Part shown: piece after piece, positions 1-7,452 of the stretch
Position numbering within the stretch: position 1 is the stretch's first letter
How the letters are laid out: each line of letters opens with the position of its first letter
Assembly: GCF_021390195.1 (NCBI RefSeq)
Contig: NZ_CP090003.1
Coordinates: 2,749,501-2,813,500 of the forward strand
Source: Flagellimonas sp. CMM7
Lineage (GTDB): Bacteria; Bacteroidota; Bacteroidia; Flavobacteriales; Flavobacteriaceae
DNA: 64,000 nt
Reading direction: 5' to 3'
Notes under the pieces: model-generated
What the model saw: only the letters and a program-made list of their open reading frames with translations
Told to the model about the DNA's origin: nothing
Database searches by the model: none
Program-made: the position numbers and the translations under genes

Positions 1-693
1 GAGGATTTAGAAGTGAAAAAAGTAGTGGAGGCTACTGAAAATGCTATTCGTAAGTTCCCTTATAGCACACCTAAGTATAGTGTGGAAGATGGAGAAACGC
101 TGCTGGATACCCCTGAAGGTGAGATGCCCATTGCCATTTTTGGTAAGCACAATCTGAACAATCTGGCGGGAGCAAAATGGATATGCCAGAACATGGGTGT
201 GGACGAAGATGATTTTTACGAAGCAATAGCTTCTTTCAAGGGAGCTTCAAAACGAATGGAAAAAATTGCGGAAGGGTCAGGAAAAGTGGCATTTAAAGAT
301 TTTGCACATTCTCCCAGCAAGGTAAAAGCGACCACAATGGCTGTGAAGGAACAATATTCTCAAAGAAAATTGATTGCCTGCCTTGAATTACATACATATA
401 GTAGCCTTAATGCTGAATTCCTAAAAGAATATGATGGAGCTTTGGACGCAGCAGATGAAGCTGTTGTCTTCTACTCTCCAGATGCAGTAAAAATCAAGCA
501 GCTTGAAGAAGTAACGACAAACCAAATTGCAGAAGCCCTAAACCGGGAAGATGTACAGATTTTTACTGATTCCAATGTTTTTCGAGAGTATCTTTTTGCT
601 CAAAACTTTGATAACACTGCTTTGTTACTGATGAGTTCTGGTAATTATGGAGGACTCGATTTTAGTAGGGTCAGGGAGATTTTTCAACGATAG
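1..693 (+). CDS. mpl: Mur ligase family protein (Mpl-like), C-terminal part, 5' end outside window
   Basis: This is the C-terminal 230 residues of a peptidoglycan-recycling ligase that joins UDP-N-acetylmuramate to a murein peptide in the cytoplasm. The reading frame is open to base 1, so the true start and the ATP-binding P-loop domain lie outside the window; the GTG at 13 is only an internal codon. Visible are the central-domain motif GKHNLNNLAGA (about residues 48-58 of the fragment) and a C-terminal-domain motif DFAHSP near residue 101, both typical of Mur ligases. The ELHTYSSLN segment fits Mpl better than MurC, which usually has a HRYSR motif there. The Mur ligase family is certain; the choice of Mpl over MurC is an inference. 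Confidence 0.8.
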   Translation, partial: EDLEVKKVVEATENAIRKFPYSTPKYSVEDGETLLDTPEGEMPIAIFGKHNLNNLAGAKWICQNMGVDEDDFYEAIASFKGASKRMEKIAEGSGKVAFKDFAHSPSKVKATTMAVKEQYSQRKLIACLELHTYSSLNAEFLKEYDGALDAADEAVVFYSPDAVKIKQLEEVTTNQIAEALNREDVQIFTDSNVFREYLFAQNFDNTALLLMSSGNYGGLDFSRVREIFQR

Positions 694-723
694 AATTGTC
701 TAAAAAAGCAATTTTGTCAGCAC

Positions 724-945
724 ATGAATGTATGGAACAGTAGTTGCCATACATATGGAGTGAAACCATTATTCCATTTTCCTGTCAAAAAATTATACCG
801 CAAACTGCAACGGTTTGCTTCCATAGTGTTGGTTTCGTTCATGCTAGGAATCTCCAATGTTATCTTAGAGGAGGACAGAATGATCAATGATTCTTATAAC
901 AAAGTTGAATTGCAAGAAACCCAAGACGAAGATGAAAATCTCTAA
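724..945 (+). CDS. Small conserved-looking membrane-anchored hypothetical protein
   Basis: A 73-residue protein of unknown function, 30 bp after mpl on the same strand and probably cotranscribed with it. A basic stretch (VKKLYRKLQR) precedes one hydrophobic segment (FASIVLVSFMLGIS, about residues 31-44), and the C-terminus is strongly acidic, ending in DEDENL. This suggests a single-pass inner-membrane protein with a short charged tail. The start is uncertain: ATG 724 is used, but the first 15 residues look less protein-like than the rest. I recognise no family. Confidence 0.55.
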   Translation: MNVWNSSCHTYGVKPLFHFPVKKLYRKLQRFASIVLVSFMLGISNVILEEDRMINDSYNKVELQETQDEDENL

Positions 946-956
946 TACAGCTGATT

Positions 957-1196
957 CTATTTCCAATAATTATTGGCTTTTGCTATTGTAGCAAACTCCA
1001 TTGCTACCGTTTGGCCAATAGCAATTAGCATTGAAGCATCATTGGCATATATTGGGCGTAATTTTTCTCTGGTTTTGGCATCTGGCTGCGTAATCTTTAT
1101 GGTTAATCTTGCAATCTTAACCGCTAGTGCCCTTCCTTCTTCAGGAGAATTGGTTTTTAACGAGTTACCGGGAATTAATTGAAATTGTTCTGACAT
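957..1196 (-). CDS. Hexameric tyrosine-coordinated heme protein (HTHP)
   Basis: A 79-residue protein resembling the hexameric tyrosine-coordinated heme protein first described in Silicibacter pomeroyi, a small helical protein that binds heme through a tyrosine and has peroxidase and catalase-like activity. As I recall that family, the match runs nearly without gaps: SLKTNSPEEGRALAVK, then KITQPDA, then REKLRPIYANDA, then ATIAKANNYWK at the end. Tyr50 in RPIYAND is the expected heme ligand. An in-frame ATG at 1215-1217 would add seven residues; ATG 1194-1196 is preferred because family members start close to this point. It follows a Crp/Fnr-type regulator on the same strand. No signal peptide is visible. 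The assignment is from remembered family sequence, not a search. Confidence 0.8.
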   Translation of the reverse strand: MSEQFQLIPGNSLKTNSPEEGRALAVKIARLTIKITQPDAKTREKLRPIYANDASMLIAIGQTVAMEFATIAKANNYWK

Positions 1197-1207
1197 GTTT
1201 TTATAAT

Positions 1208-1222
1208 TTGGGCACAAAACTA
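1208..1222 (-). promoter_or_regulatory. Candidate -7 element for the heme protein gene
   Basis: Read on the minus strand, bases 1222-1215 are TAGTTTTG, an exact match to the Bacteroidetes -7 consensus TAnnTTTG, 19-26 bp ahead of the heme protein start at 1196. No good TTTG -33 element lies 19 bp upstream (bases 1245-1242 read CTGT). A promoter with a good -7 and poor -33 would be expected to need an activator; a dyad at 1244-1259 lies where one could bind. Confidence 0.4.
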
Positions 1223-1243
1223 TTGGTAATGCAATTTAAAAAC

Positions 1244-1259
1244 AGTGACATATGCTACT
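1244..1259. promoter_or_regulatory. Imperfect 16-bp dyad, possible Crp/Fnr-type operator
   Basis: Bases 1244-1259 read AGTGACATATGCTACT, an inverted repeat matching at 12 of 16 positions and centred on CATATG. The half-sites AGTGA and CTACT are six bases apart, the spacing of Crp-family operators. Its centre is about 42 bp upstream of the start site predicted from the -7 element at 1215-1222, the position of a class II activator. It lies between the stop codon of the Crp/Fnr gene and the heme protein gene. Binding is an inference. Confidence 0.35.
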
Positions 1260-1883
1260 TTACAGTACTTTTATTTTTCGCCCTATTTGTTCCACTTTTT
1301 GATTTTTGCCCAGTTTTTTCATCACACGGGTTATAACTTCTCTAGATGTACCAAGGTTGTCCGCAATTTCTTGGTGAGAGATGCCTAGAAGGTTGGACTT
1401 TTCGATTTCCGCTTTGGTTTTTAAGTAATCAATCAATCTATCTTCAAGATTATAGCAAATAACCTGTTTTGTGGTATGCAACAGGTCTGTATAATGTTTT
1501 TGATAATCATTCAGCACTATACTGGCAAAAGACGGATATTTTTTTAACCATAAACGAACTCTTTCCAATGGAAGTAGCATTAAAGTACTTTTTACTTCTG
1601 TAATGGCAGAAAACTCCGCGGGTTCATTGTTGAAGGTATGCGCAAAACTGTAAATGCAAGATGCCCCTGATGAAATGTAGTACAATAGAAATTGCATCGC
1701 ATCTTCAGTACTATAGACCCTTATGCTTCCGTCTAGTACAATGGGCAATGACCTAATAAACTGCCCTTCTTTTACAATGTATTCTTTGGCTTCAAATTTT
1801 TTGATGGACGAATAGTGCTCTATTTCTGTAACGAGCTCTTTCTCAAGGCTCGGAAAACATTGGGTTAAAAAAGATGTTTTCAT
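1260..1883 (-). CDS. Crp/Fnr family transcriptional regulator
   Basis: A 207-residue DNA-binding regulator. Residues 20-120 form the cyclic-nucleotide-binding-type beta-roll (VKEGQFIRSLPIVLDGSIRV, then the GASCIYSF turn), followed by the dimerisation helix, and a Crp-type winged helix at about 168-191 (GISHQEIADNLGTSREVITR). There is no N-terminal cysteine cluster of the Fnr [4Fe-4S] type; the cysteines are at 9, 76 and 143. The arginine that contacts cAMP phosphate in E. coli Crp is not in its usual place, so the effector is unknown. It stands 63 bp upstream of the heme protein gene on the same strand, so control of that gene is plausible. A perfect 6-4-6 inverted repeat lies just upstream of its start. 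Confidence 0.93.
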   Translation of the reverse strand: MKTSFLTQCFPSLEKELVTEIEHYSSIKKFEAKEYIVKEGQFIRSLPIVLDGSIRVYSTEDAMQFLLYYISSGASCIYSFAHTFNNEPAEFSAITEVKSTLMLLPLERVRLWLKKYPSFASIVLNDYQKHYTDLLHTTKQVICYNLEDRLIDYLKTKAEIEKSNLLGISHQEIADNLGTSREVITRVMKKLGKNQKVEQIGRKIKVL

Positions 1884-1897
1884 TTGGATTATTATTT

Positions 1898-1913
1898 AGA
1901 ACATAATTGTTCT
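1898..1913. promoter_or_regulatory. Perfect 6-4-6 inverted repeat upstream of the Crp/Fnr gene
   Basis: AGAACA-TAAT-TGTTCT at 1898-1913 lies 15 bp before the start codon of the Crp/Fnr-type regulator. Perfect short dyads in this position are typical of autoregulatory operators. The half-site differs from that of the dyad at 1244-1259, so the two may not bind the same protein. Confidence 0.4.
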
Positions 1914-1938
1914 TTATGTATTGAAATCTAAAGTGTTT

Positions 1939-2493
1939 CTACTTGAGTTTAGTTTTTTTACTCTTTTTTTCCAAAGATATCAGTACGAATGAAAAGAGTA
2001 TTTCAAGTGCTCCTCCTACCAATCCAAATAAATAGAAGGATGAGTTAAAAAAGAAGCCAAGAGCTCCTGATAATGCTAATATTGAGCCTAAAAGCCAGTA
2101 AAGACGCATTCCATAAATTGAGGAAAACAACAAATATCGCCCACCGATAATGAGCATCATCACTGGAAAAAACCAATTTGGACGAATGTACATTACGGAA
2201 TAAGCAATAAAGAACCCAATAAACAATAAAAGGGTGCTTTCCAATGCTAAAGTTGATAATGGATTTTCTTTTTTATGCTGTCCAGAACGTTTTAAAAATT
2301 TAGATAACAAAATCCCTAGAGGGTGTATGAACATTCCTGCGAAGAAGAATACCAAAACGCTTGTTTTTTCTGTAGTTAGTATAGCCGTAACCCCAGATGC
2401 GAGCCATACAGCCCCAGATGCGAAAACCCCTGGACCTCCTCCAAAATAGGAGGTACGCATATCTTCCTGTGCTTCTGTAAAATTCATATTCAA
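1939..2493 (-). CDS. DUF7010-like integral membrane protein
   Basis: A 184-residue protein with about six hydrophobic segments after a conserved-looking N-terminal cap (FTEAQEDMRTSYFGGGPG). The start motif and overall length match what I remember of the DUF7010 membrane family, whose function is unknown. It has no signal peptide and ends in a basic tail (EKKSKKTKLK). It is 55 bp upstream of the Crp/Fnr gene on the same strand. The family name is from memory; the multi-pass membrane topology is seen directly. Confidence 0.75.
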   Translation of the reverse strand: MNMNFTEAQEDMRTSYFGGGPGVFASGAVWLASGVTAILTTEKTSVLVFFFAGMFIHPLGILLSKFLKRSGQHKKENPLSTLALESTLLLFIGFFIAYSVMYIRPNWFFPVMMLIIGGRYLLFSSIYGMRLYWLLGSILALSGALGFFFNSSFYLFGLVGGALEILFSFVLISLEKKSKKTKLK

Positions 2494-2523
2494 TCTAATA
2501 TTAAAAGGAAACTGGCGAAAAAA

Positions 2524-3537
2524 TCAATGTTTTGGCACATTGCCAGTCTCATCCAAAATACCTTCCATTTTTAAATGTGTTACAATTGGCTCTTTGGTCA
2601 TCCTTACTAAAGTAACATGATCAAAAGACAACGAATCCGTTTTGTCTTGACCACCTCCAGTAGTACCTAAGATGGTGTAATCCCTACCTTTTCTTTTACG
2701 ATGGGAAAAGGAATGGAAATGTCCATTAACAACGGTGTACCGTCGATTTGCCATAAGATTTTCAAGATTGCCCAGTCCTTTTTCATCTTCTCTCATCCAA
2801 AGTGGTTTATGCATGAGTACAAAAGTCCATTTTACATCAGGGTATTTTTCTAGAACCGATTTATAATAATCAAATTGAGCACTGCTCATTCCACCAACTC
2901 TGCGTTCGTTCATTCCAAAGTATTCCGATTCTTCATAGACGCCGTCAATTTCACCTTTGATAATTTTGATTGCTTCTGCTCGGGCATGATAAATTTCCAG
3001 CATCCTCTTTTCTTCATAATCTTCGGAATCCATCATTAGGAACAATACATCATCATATAAAAAATGATAATAGCGTGGGCCAAATCTATTCTTCCAAAAT
3101 TCACGCATTTTAGGATTGGTCAAATCGTGATTTCCACCTAAATAAAAGAAGGGCATATTTAATTTTGAAGTTCTTTTATCAAAAGAATCCCATTCCTTTG
3201 CTAATTGCAAAGAATCCTCTGTTCCTCCATCAATTAAATCTCCCACACTGAGCACAAAAGTTGGGTCTAACCTATTTAATTGAGAGACCGCGGTAGCATA
3301 GATTCCTTCACGTTCACCTCCATTTAAATCAGAGATTATGGCAAAGGTGAAGTCATCTTCAGTGGTTTCAAAGTTTTCGGAAGTCCAGGGTTTTGGACCG
3401 TTTGCTACCTCAGAAATAAAAAGAACTTCCTTTTCCGCTGTTATATTAGATTTTTCCTTGCATGAAGAAATAAGGAGGAGTAAAATCAATAAATTCCAAA
3501 GTCTTAACTTAGAAGGATTCTTTGCGTTATACTTCAT
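2524..3537 (-). CDS. Metallophosphoesterase lipoprotein (calcineurin-like)
   Basis: A 337-residue lipoprotein with a calcineurin-like phosphoesterase domain. The N-terminus has a long hydrophobic stretch ending in a lipobox (LLISSC, Cys26), so the enzyme should be membrane-anchored outside the cytoplasm. The motifs run in order: ISDLNGG (Asp70), GDLIDGG (Asp100), GGNHD (135-138), LMHKPLW, and GHFHSF near the C-terminus, which together bind two metal ions. The usual histidine of the first DxH motif is Asn72 here. Substrate unknown. It lies 30 bp upstream of the DUF7010-like gene on the same strand. Confidence 0.9.
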   Translation of the reverse strand: MKYNAKNPSKLRLWNLLILLLLISSCKEKSNITAEKEVLFISEVANGPKPWTSENFETTEDDFTFAIISDLNGGEREGIYATAVSQLNRLDPTFVLSVGDLIDGGTEDSLQLAKEWDSFDKRTSKLNMPFFYLGGNHDLTNPKMREFWKNRFGPRYYHFLYDDVLFLMMDSEDYEEKRMLEIYHARAEAIKIIKGEIDGVYEESEYFGMNERRVGGMSSAQFDYYKSVLEKYPDVKWTFVLMHKPLWMREDEKGLGNLENLMANRRYTVVNGHFHSFSHRKRKGRDYTILGTTGGGQDKTDSLSFDHVTLVRMTKEPIVTHLKMEGILDETGNVPKH

Positions 3538-3589
3538 ACTCTTTAAATTTTAAAACAATGTAAATCATCAAAATGTATTTTGAACACAT

Positions 3590-4852
3590 TTATTTTCTCT
3601 TTTTACTGTACAACCGGAAATAGAACCAAGCTGCTATACCACCTATCAGTGAAAAGATAGCAAGCATCCAGAAGACATGTTGATGTCCTTCTGCGCCGGG
3701 AGAATTATCCAACAGATAACCCATGGCTGGTCCTGCAAATATATCTGGCGTATATCCTATGATTGAAATTAGACCTACAGCGGTTCCAGTAAGTATTAAA
3801 GGAATTTCACCTCTTTCCATTACAGCAAAATAGAGTGAACGTGCAGCATATACACCTGCTGCCACGATAAGAATTGCAATAAAAAACAAAACAGTAGCCG
3901 ATTCGGAAATAATACCGGTAGCGAACAACAGTGCTCCCAAGAATGCAATGATAAAACTAACCACTAACCAATATGTGGTTCGAGAACGATCGGCCAAAAT
4001 TCCAATAATAACCCCAATTACAGGACGTATAAACAATAAAAAAGTGCCCACTTGTGCCGACTGTACTTGATCATAGCGCATAACATCCTGTGCGTAGAGC
4101 GAAAACACATCGGTAATTTTATACCCCACATATGCACAAAGAATAATGATCATCAATAACAAAACAGAGGGCAGTTTTAGTACTTCTTTAATTTGTGAAA
4201 CGGTTATTTTCTCCAAAATAACAGCCTTTTCCGCAGTGCGATCCATTCTCATGAAGAACCATACTAAAAATCCTACCAGAACTGCAATTCCAGCTGAAAC
4301 CAATATTACGTACCTGAAGGCTTCCCTTCTTTCTGGGACTGAAGCTTCTATAATTTCTGAGGTGATAAACAAGGAGAAAATTAGGACGCCCATGGCTCCG
4401 AACAGCGCACCTACCAAACCACGGCCACCATCTAAAAAGCCAAAGGCCTTACCTTGTGAATTTGAGCCTCCCCAAACACGGGTAGCCTTTATCATTGGGG
4501 CCCAGAACAAAAAAATAGTGGTAAAGCCCCAATAGCCATAGAGTATTTTTAAAACAGTATAACTAGGGAAAGTGGCATAGACCAACCCTCCTAATGCAGT
4601 CATCCAAAGTGCTACGGCAATTAATTTTCTTGGAGGAAATTTATCAGCCAAAGGACCGCCAAAAAGATACGATACCAAAGCCACGATGCCGTAGACAGAA
4701 AAACACAGTCCCAGTTGCACGTTGTCCAACCCAAATACATCGAGTACAGTAGGTCTAAACACACGAGAAAGCACAAACGGAAGAATGAAAACGGTCTCCC
4801 CAGCCAATATAAGTAGAAGAAGGTAATACCAAGGAGCTTTCTTTTGTTGCAT
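3590..4852 (-). CDS. MFS transporter
   Basis: A 420-residue major facilitator protein with about twelve transmembrane segments and a central cytoplasmic loop at about residues 205-225. The segment GPLADKFPPRKLIAV after the second helix is the MFS loop 2-3 signature, and GILADRSRTTYW repeats it in the second half. The overall form resembles the phosphate-ester and nitrate/nitrite exporter branches, but I cannot name the substrate. It ends 53 bp from the metallophosphoesterase gene on the same strand, so it might import a product of that secreted enzyme; this is an inference from position only. Confidence 0.88.
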   Translation of the reverse strand: MQQKKAPWYYLLLLILAGETVFILPFVLSRVFRPTVLDVFGLDNVQLGLCFSVYGIVALVSYLFGGPLADKFPPRKLIAVALWMTALGGLVYATFPSYTVLKILYGYWGFTTIFLFWAPMIKATRVWGGSNSQGKAFGFLDGGRGLVGALFGAMGVLIFSLFITSEIIEASVPERREAFRYVILVSAGIAVLVGFLVWFFMRMDRTAEKAVILEKITVSQIKEVLKLPSVLLLMIIILCAYVGYKITDVFSLYAQDVMRYDQVQSAQVGTFLLFIRPVIGVIIGILADRSRTTYWLVVSFIIAFLGALLFATGIISESATVLFFIAILIVAAGVYAARSLYFAVMERGEIPLILTGTAVGLISIIGYTPDIFAGPAMGYLLDNSPGAEGHQHVFWMLAIFSLIGGIAAWFYFRLYSKKRK

Positions 4853-4970
4853 GCAGCTTAAGCTAAGGACTATCTATTGGTTGCTAATGCTTAAAGATAA
4901 GGTTTCAAGATTAGTTAGAAACATTTGGAAGAGTTTACTCAGCCAATAGCATTGGGAGATGTATTAATCT

Positions 4971-5393
4971 TTAATTATCAATATATTTTTGATCCCAAGT
5001 CTTGTTTGGGGTATGATTTCTTAAATCAATTTGAAAGTCGACCGCTGCTTTTAGACTCATCAATACAGATATCCACCCGGAATGTACTTCCAGATATTCA
5101 TCTTCAGCTACGCCTTCATTGGTTAAGGTTAAATCTGTGCCGTTGTTTAAAGAAGGCTCTAGGCTAAACTTGACCGTCGAATTGAAATAATCCAATTGAA
5201 ATTCAATATTTGTGTTGGATTTCAAGATTTGACTCTCATAAGATTCTCCATTTGGAAAAGAAAAGTGGATGGTTCCATTTACTTCTGGAGCTTTTTCAGC
5301 CCAGAATTTTTCCCGCCCACTTGTTGTAGAAAGAAAACCAAAAACTATTTCGGGAGAAGATTTTAAATGTATTTTCCAGACGATACTTTTCAT
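4971..5393 (-). CDS. SRPBCC (START-like/AHSA1) domain protein
   Basis: A 140-residue single-domain cytoplasmic protein with the helix-grip pattern of the SRPBCC superfamily: an opening strand (IVWKIHLKSSPEIVFGFLST), the TSGREKFW turn, and a C-terminal helix ending in HSGWISVLMSLKAAVDF. Such proteins bind hydrophobic ligands or act as Hsp90 co-chaperone-like modules; none of that is shown here. It lies 12 bp downstream of rsgA on the same strand and is probably cotranscribed with it. Confidence 0.85.
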   Translation of the reverse strand: MKSIVWKIHLKSSPEIVFGFLSTTSGREKFWAEKAPEVNGTIHFSFPNGESYESQILKSNTNIEFQLDYFNSTVKFSLEPSLNNGTDLTLTNEGVAEDEYLEVHSGWISVLMSLKAAVDFQIDLRNHTPNKTWDQKYIDN

Positions 5394-5405
5394 AAATAGC
5401 TGCGC

Positions 5406-6482
5406 TCAGAATTTATTCCGTTTTCTTTGTTTTTTGACATCTCTGATCATTTTTCCAAAGTTCTTGTCCTTCTTTTTCTTTTCTGCAACACTGGATTCAA
5501 AAAAGACCCTTTCTTTTTCCATTTTCTGAAAATTTGCATAGGAGTCCGCATCAACCTCTCCGCGTTCTACAGCATTAAGTATGGCGCATCCATCTTCGTT
5601 TGAATGTGTGCAGTCATTGAATTTACAATTTTGTGCCAATTCAATAATTTCATCAAATGTAATTTCAAGTCCTGCGGAAGTATTGGTAATACCAATTTCT
5701 CTCATTCCGGGATTATCTATAAGAATGCCGCCATCTTCCAAAACAATTAGTTCCCTGTGAGTGGTAACATGTTTTCCTCTATCAATGCGCTCACTTATAG
5801 ACCTTGTATCCATAAGTTCTTTACCCGTTAGTTGGTTTAAGAGTGTTGATTTGCCCACGCCGGACGAACCTAATAAACAGTAGGTTTTGCCTTTTTGGAT
5901 AATTGCTTTTACTTCATCTAACCCAACATGGGATTGATTGCTGATTGCTATTAAGGGAACCTCTTTGATTCTTTCTTTTATTTCATCAAGAAGTGAGCTT
6001 AACGTTTGTTCGTCTATTAAGTCTATCTTACTTAAAATGATGATGGGTGCTACTTTGGCAGTATTGCAAATGGTTAAATATCTTTCTAAACGGTTGATGC
6101 TAAAATCCCTGTTTACAGATTGAACAATTAAGCCATAATCAATATTTGTCGCAATTATTTGGGTTTCTGCAGATTTGCCAACAGCCTGCCGCTCTAAAAT
6201 GGAATGTCTTGGGTAAACAGCATGTATTAGTGCCTTATTCTCACCGTATTCTGAAAATGCCACCCAATCTCCAACGGCCGGTAAATCATACCTGCTTTCC
6301 GCAGTATATCGCAGATTACCAATTAGTTCTGCATCCAATTCTCCGGTTGCCGTTTTGATCACATATCTGTCTTTATGTTCCAATATAACACGACCAACGT
6401 CAAAAGAATTTATGCTATGTTCTTTTCCATATTCTTCCAGCGCAACATTGTATCCTATGTCTTGAAGTGTCATTTTACTCAT
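5406..6482 (-). CDS. rsgA: Ribosome small-subunit-dependent GTPase A
   Basis: A 358-residue circularly permuted GTPase that assists late maturation of the 30S subunit. An N-terminal OB-fold (about 30-100) is followed by the permuted motif order: G4 SKIDL at 151-155, then G1 GSSGVGKST at 205-213, then G3 DNPG at 256-259. The C-terminal zinc finger has Cys286, Cys291, His293 and Cys299. The tail is rich in Lys and Arg (KKKKDKNFGKMIRDVKKQRK), as expected for rRNA contact. Length is normal. It is the only clear housekeeping gene in the surrounding minus-strand block. Confidence 0.97.
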   Translation of the reverse strand: MSKMTLQDIGYNVALEEYGKEHSINSFDVGRVILEHKDRYVIKTATGELDAELIGNLRYTAESRYDLPAVGDWVAFSEYGENKALIHAVYPRHSILERQAVGKSAETQIIATNIDYGLIVQSVNRDFSINRLERYLTICNTAKVAPIIILSKIDLIDEQTLSSLLDEIKERIKEVPLIAISNQSHVGLDEVKAIIQKGKTYCLLGSSGVGKSTLLNQLTGKELMDTRSISERIDRGKHVTTHRELIVLEDGGILIDNPGMREIGITNTSAGLEITFDEIIELAQNCKFNDCTHSNEDGCAILNAVERGEVDADSYANFQKMEKERVFFESSVAEKKKKDKNFGKMIRDVKKQRKRNKF

Positions 6483-6491
6483 TGATGATAA

Positions 6492-7247
6492 TTAATTTTC
6501 TTTTGTAATACGTTTTACAAAGTGGTCCAAATCTTTTAGGTCTTCCTTTGTTTTAAGGTATTGATCTGTTCTTTTGTCTCCCATATCCTGTATTCGGTAC
6601 TCTGGTAAATACTTACCGAAATTTAAGAATACAAAAGTGTCCACAATTCGTTCTTTTAAAGCATGGGAAACCCTATATTTATTAACAATCGCTTCTTCAA
6701 TTCCAATATGGGTTATTTCGTGAATAATTGTGTTGGCGGGATTGTCATAATTTTTGAAGCGTCCGTTGGTTGTAGTGAAAATTAACACCGACCCTTCATC
6801 AGGATTATAGCTTCCACCGGGTCCATAGAGGGTAAGGTTTACTTGGTATGTCTTAAATTCTTTGAAATTCCATTTAAAGTTTGATTGGCTTATTTCATTG
6901 ATCATGCTGTTGATTTGTTCAAGCTCATCTTCTATTTTTTGATACCCTTTTTGGTAGTCAGCTTCGTCATACACACTATCTTGAACAAATACCTTTAATC
7001 TTTCGTAATCCTCATTTGTGAGGTTTCCTAATTTAGATTTAACCTTTAAATCGTTTATCAATGAACCCTGGGGAAGACTTATTTGATAATTTTTCCCTTC
7101 AAAGAATTTGATGTCCTGGATTGTTCTCCAAATGTATTCGGACTCTGAATCTGCGGTAGGAATATTAACTACAACACGATTTTGACTGCTCCCATAGCAA
7201 GATGTAAGAAAGGTCAATACCGTTAATATGTGGATTTTAATCCTCAT
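6492..7247 (-). CDS. Secreted lipoprotein with HExxH zinc-peptidase-like motif
   Basis: A 251-residue protein with a short signal peptide and a possible lipobox (LTSC, Cys17). A helical, coiled-coil-like segment spans about 75-125. The motif HEITH at 176-180, followed by glutamates at 184-185, has the form of a gluzincin-type zinc site (HExxH plus a downstream Glu), preceded by NPANTII as in minimal metallopeptidases. The segment YGPGGSYNPDEGSVLIF precedes it. I do not recognise a named family. It ends 9 bp before rsgA on the same strand. Peptidase activity is an inference from the motif. Confidence 0.7.
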   Translation of the reverse strand: MRIKIHILTVLTFLTSCYGSSQNRVVVNIPTADSESEYIWRTIQDIKFFEGKNYQISLPQGSLINDLKVKSKLGNLTNEDYERLKVFVQDSVYDEADYQKGYQKIEDELEQINSMINEISQSNFKWNFKEFKTYQVNLTLYGPGGSYNPDEGSVLIFTTTNGRFKNYDNPANTIIHEITHIGIEEAIVNKYRVSHALKERIVDTFVFLNFGKYLPEYRIQDMGDKRTDQYLKTKEDLKDLDHFVKRITKEN

Positions 7248-7452
7248 CTTTATTTCTAATTCGATTCCATCAAATTTTAGAGTAAGGGTTTATCAAAAAC
7301 AACTTTCAGGTATGGGCCTTTCAATACAATTTCCATCTCCAAAACACACTGCTTCTGTTTCGTAGCCTTCCTCTTCTTGTGTGCAGGGAAATTACTTAAT
7401 TTAAACAAAATAGCGATTCGGATTAGCACCCAATTTACTATTGTTCTTATAC

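Noticed and set aside
4146..4535. 129-codon plus-strand open frame inside the MFS gene
   Set aside because: It is antisense to a clear transporter, and its translation has no recognisable domain.
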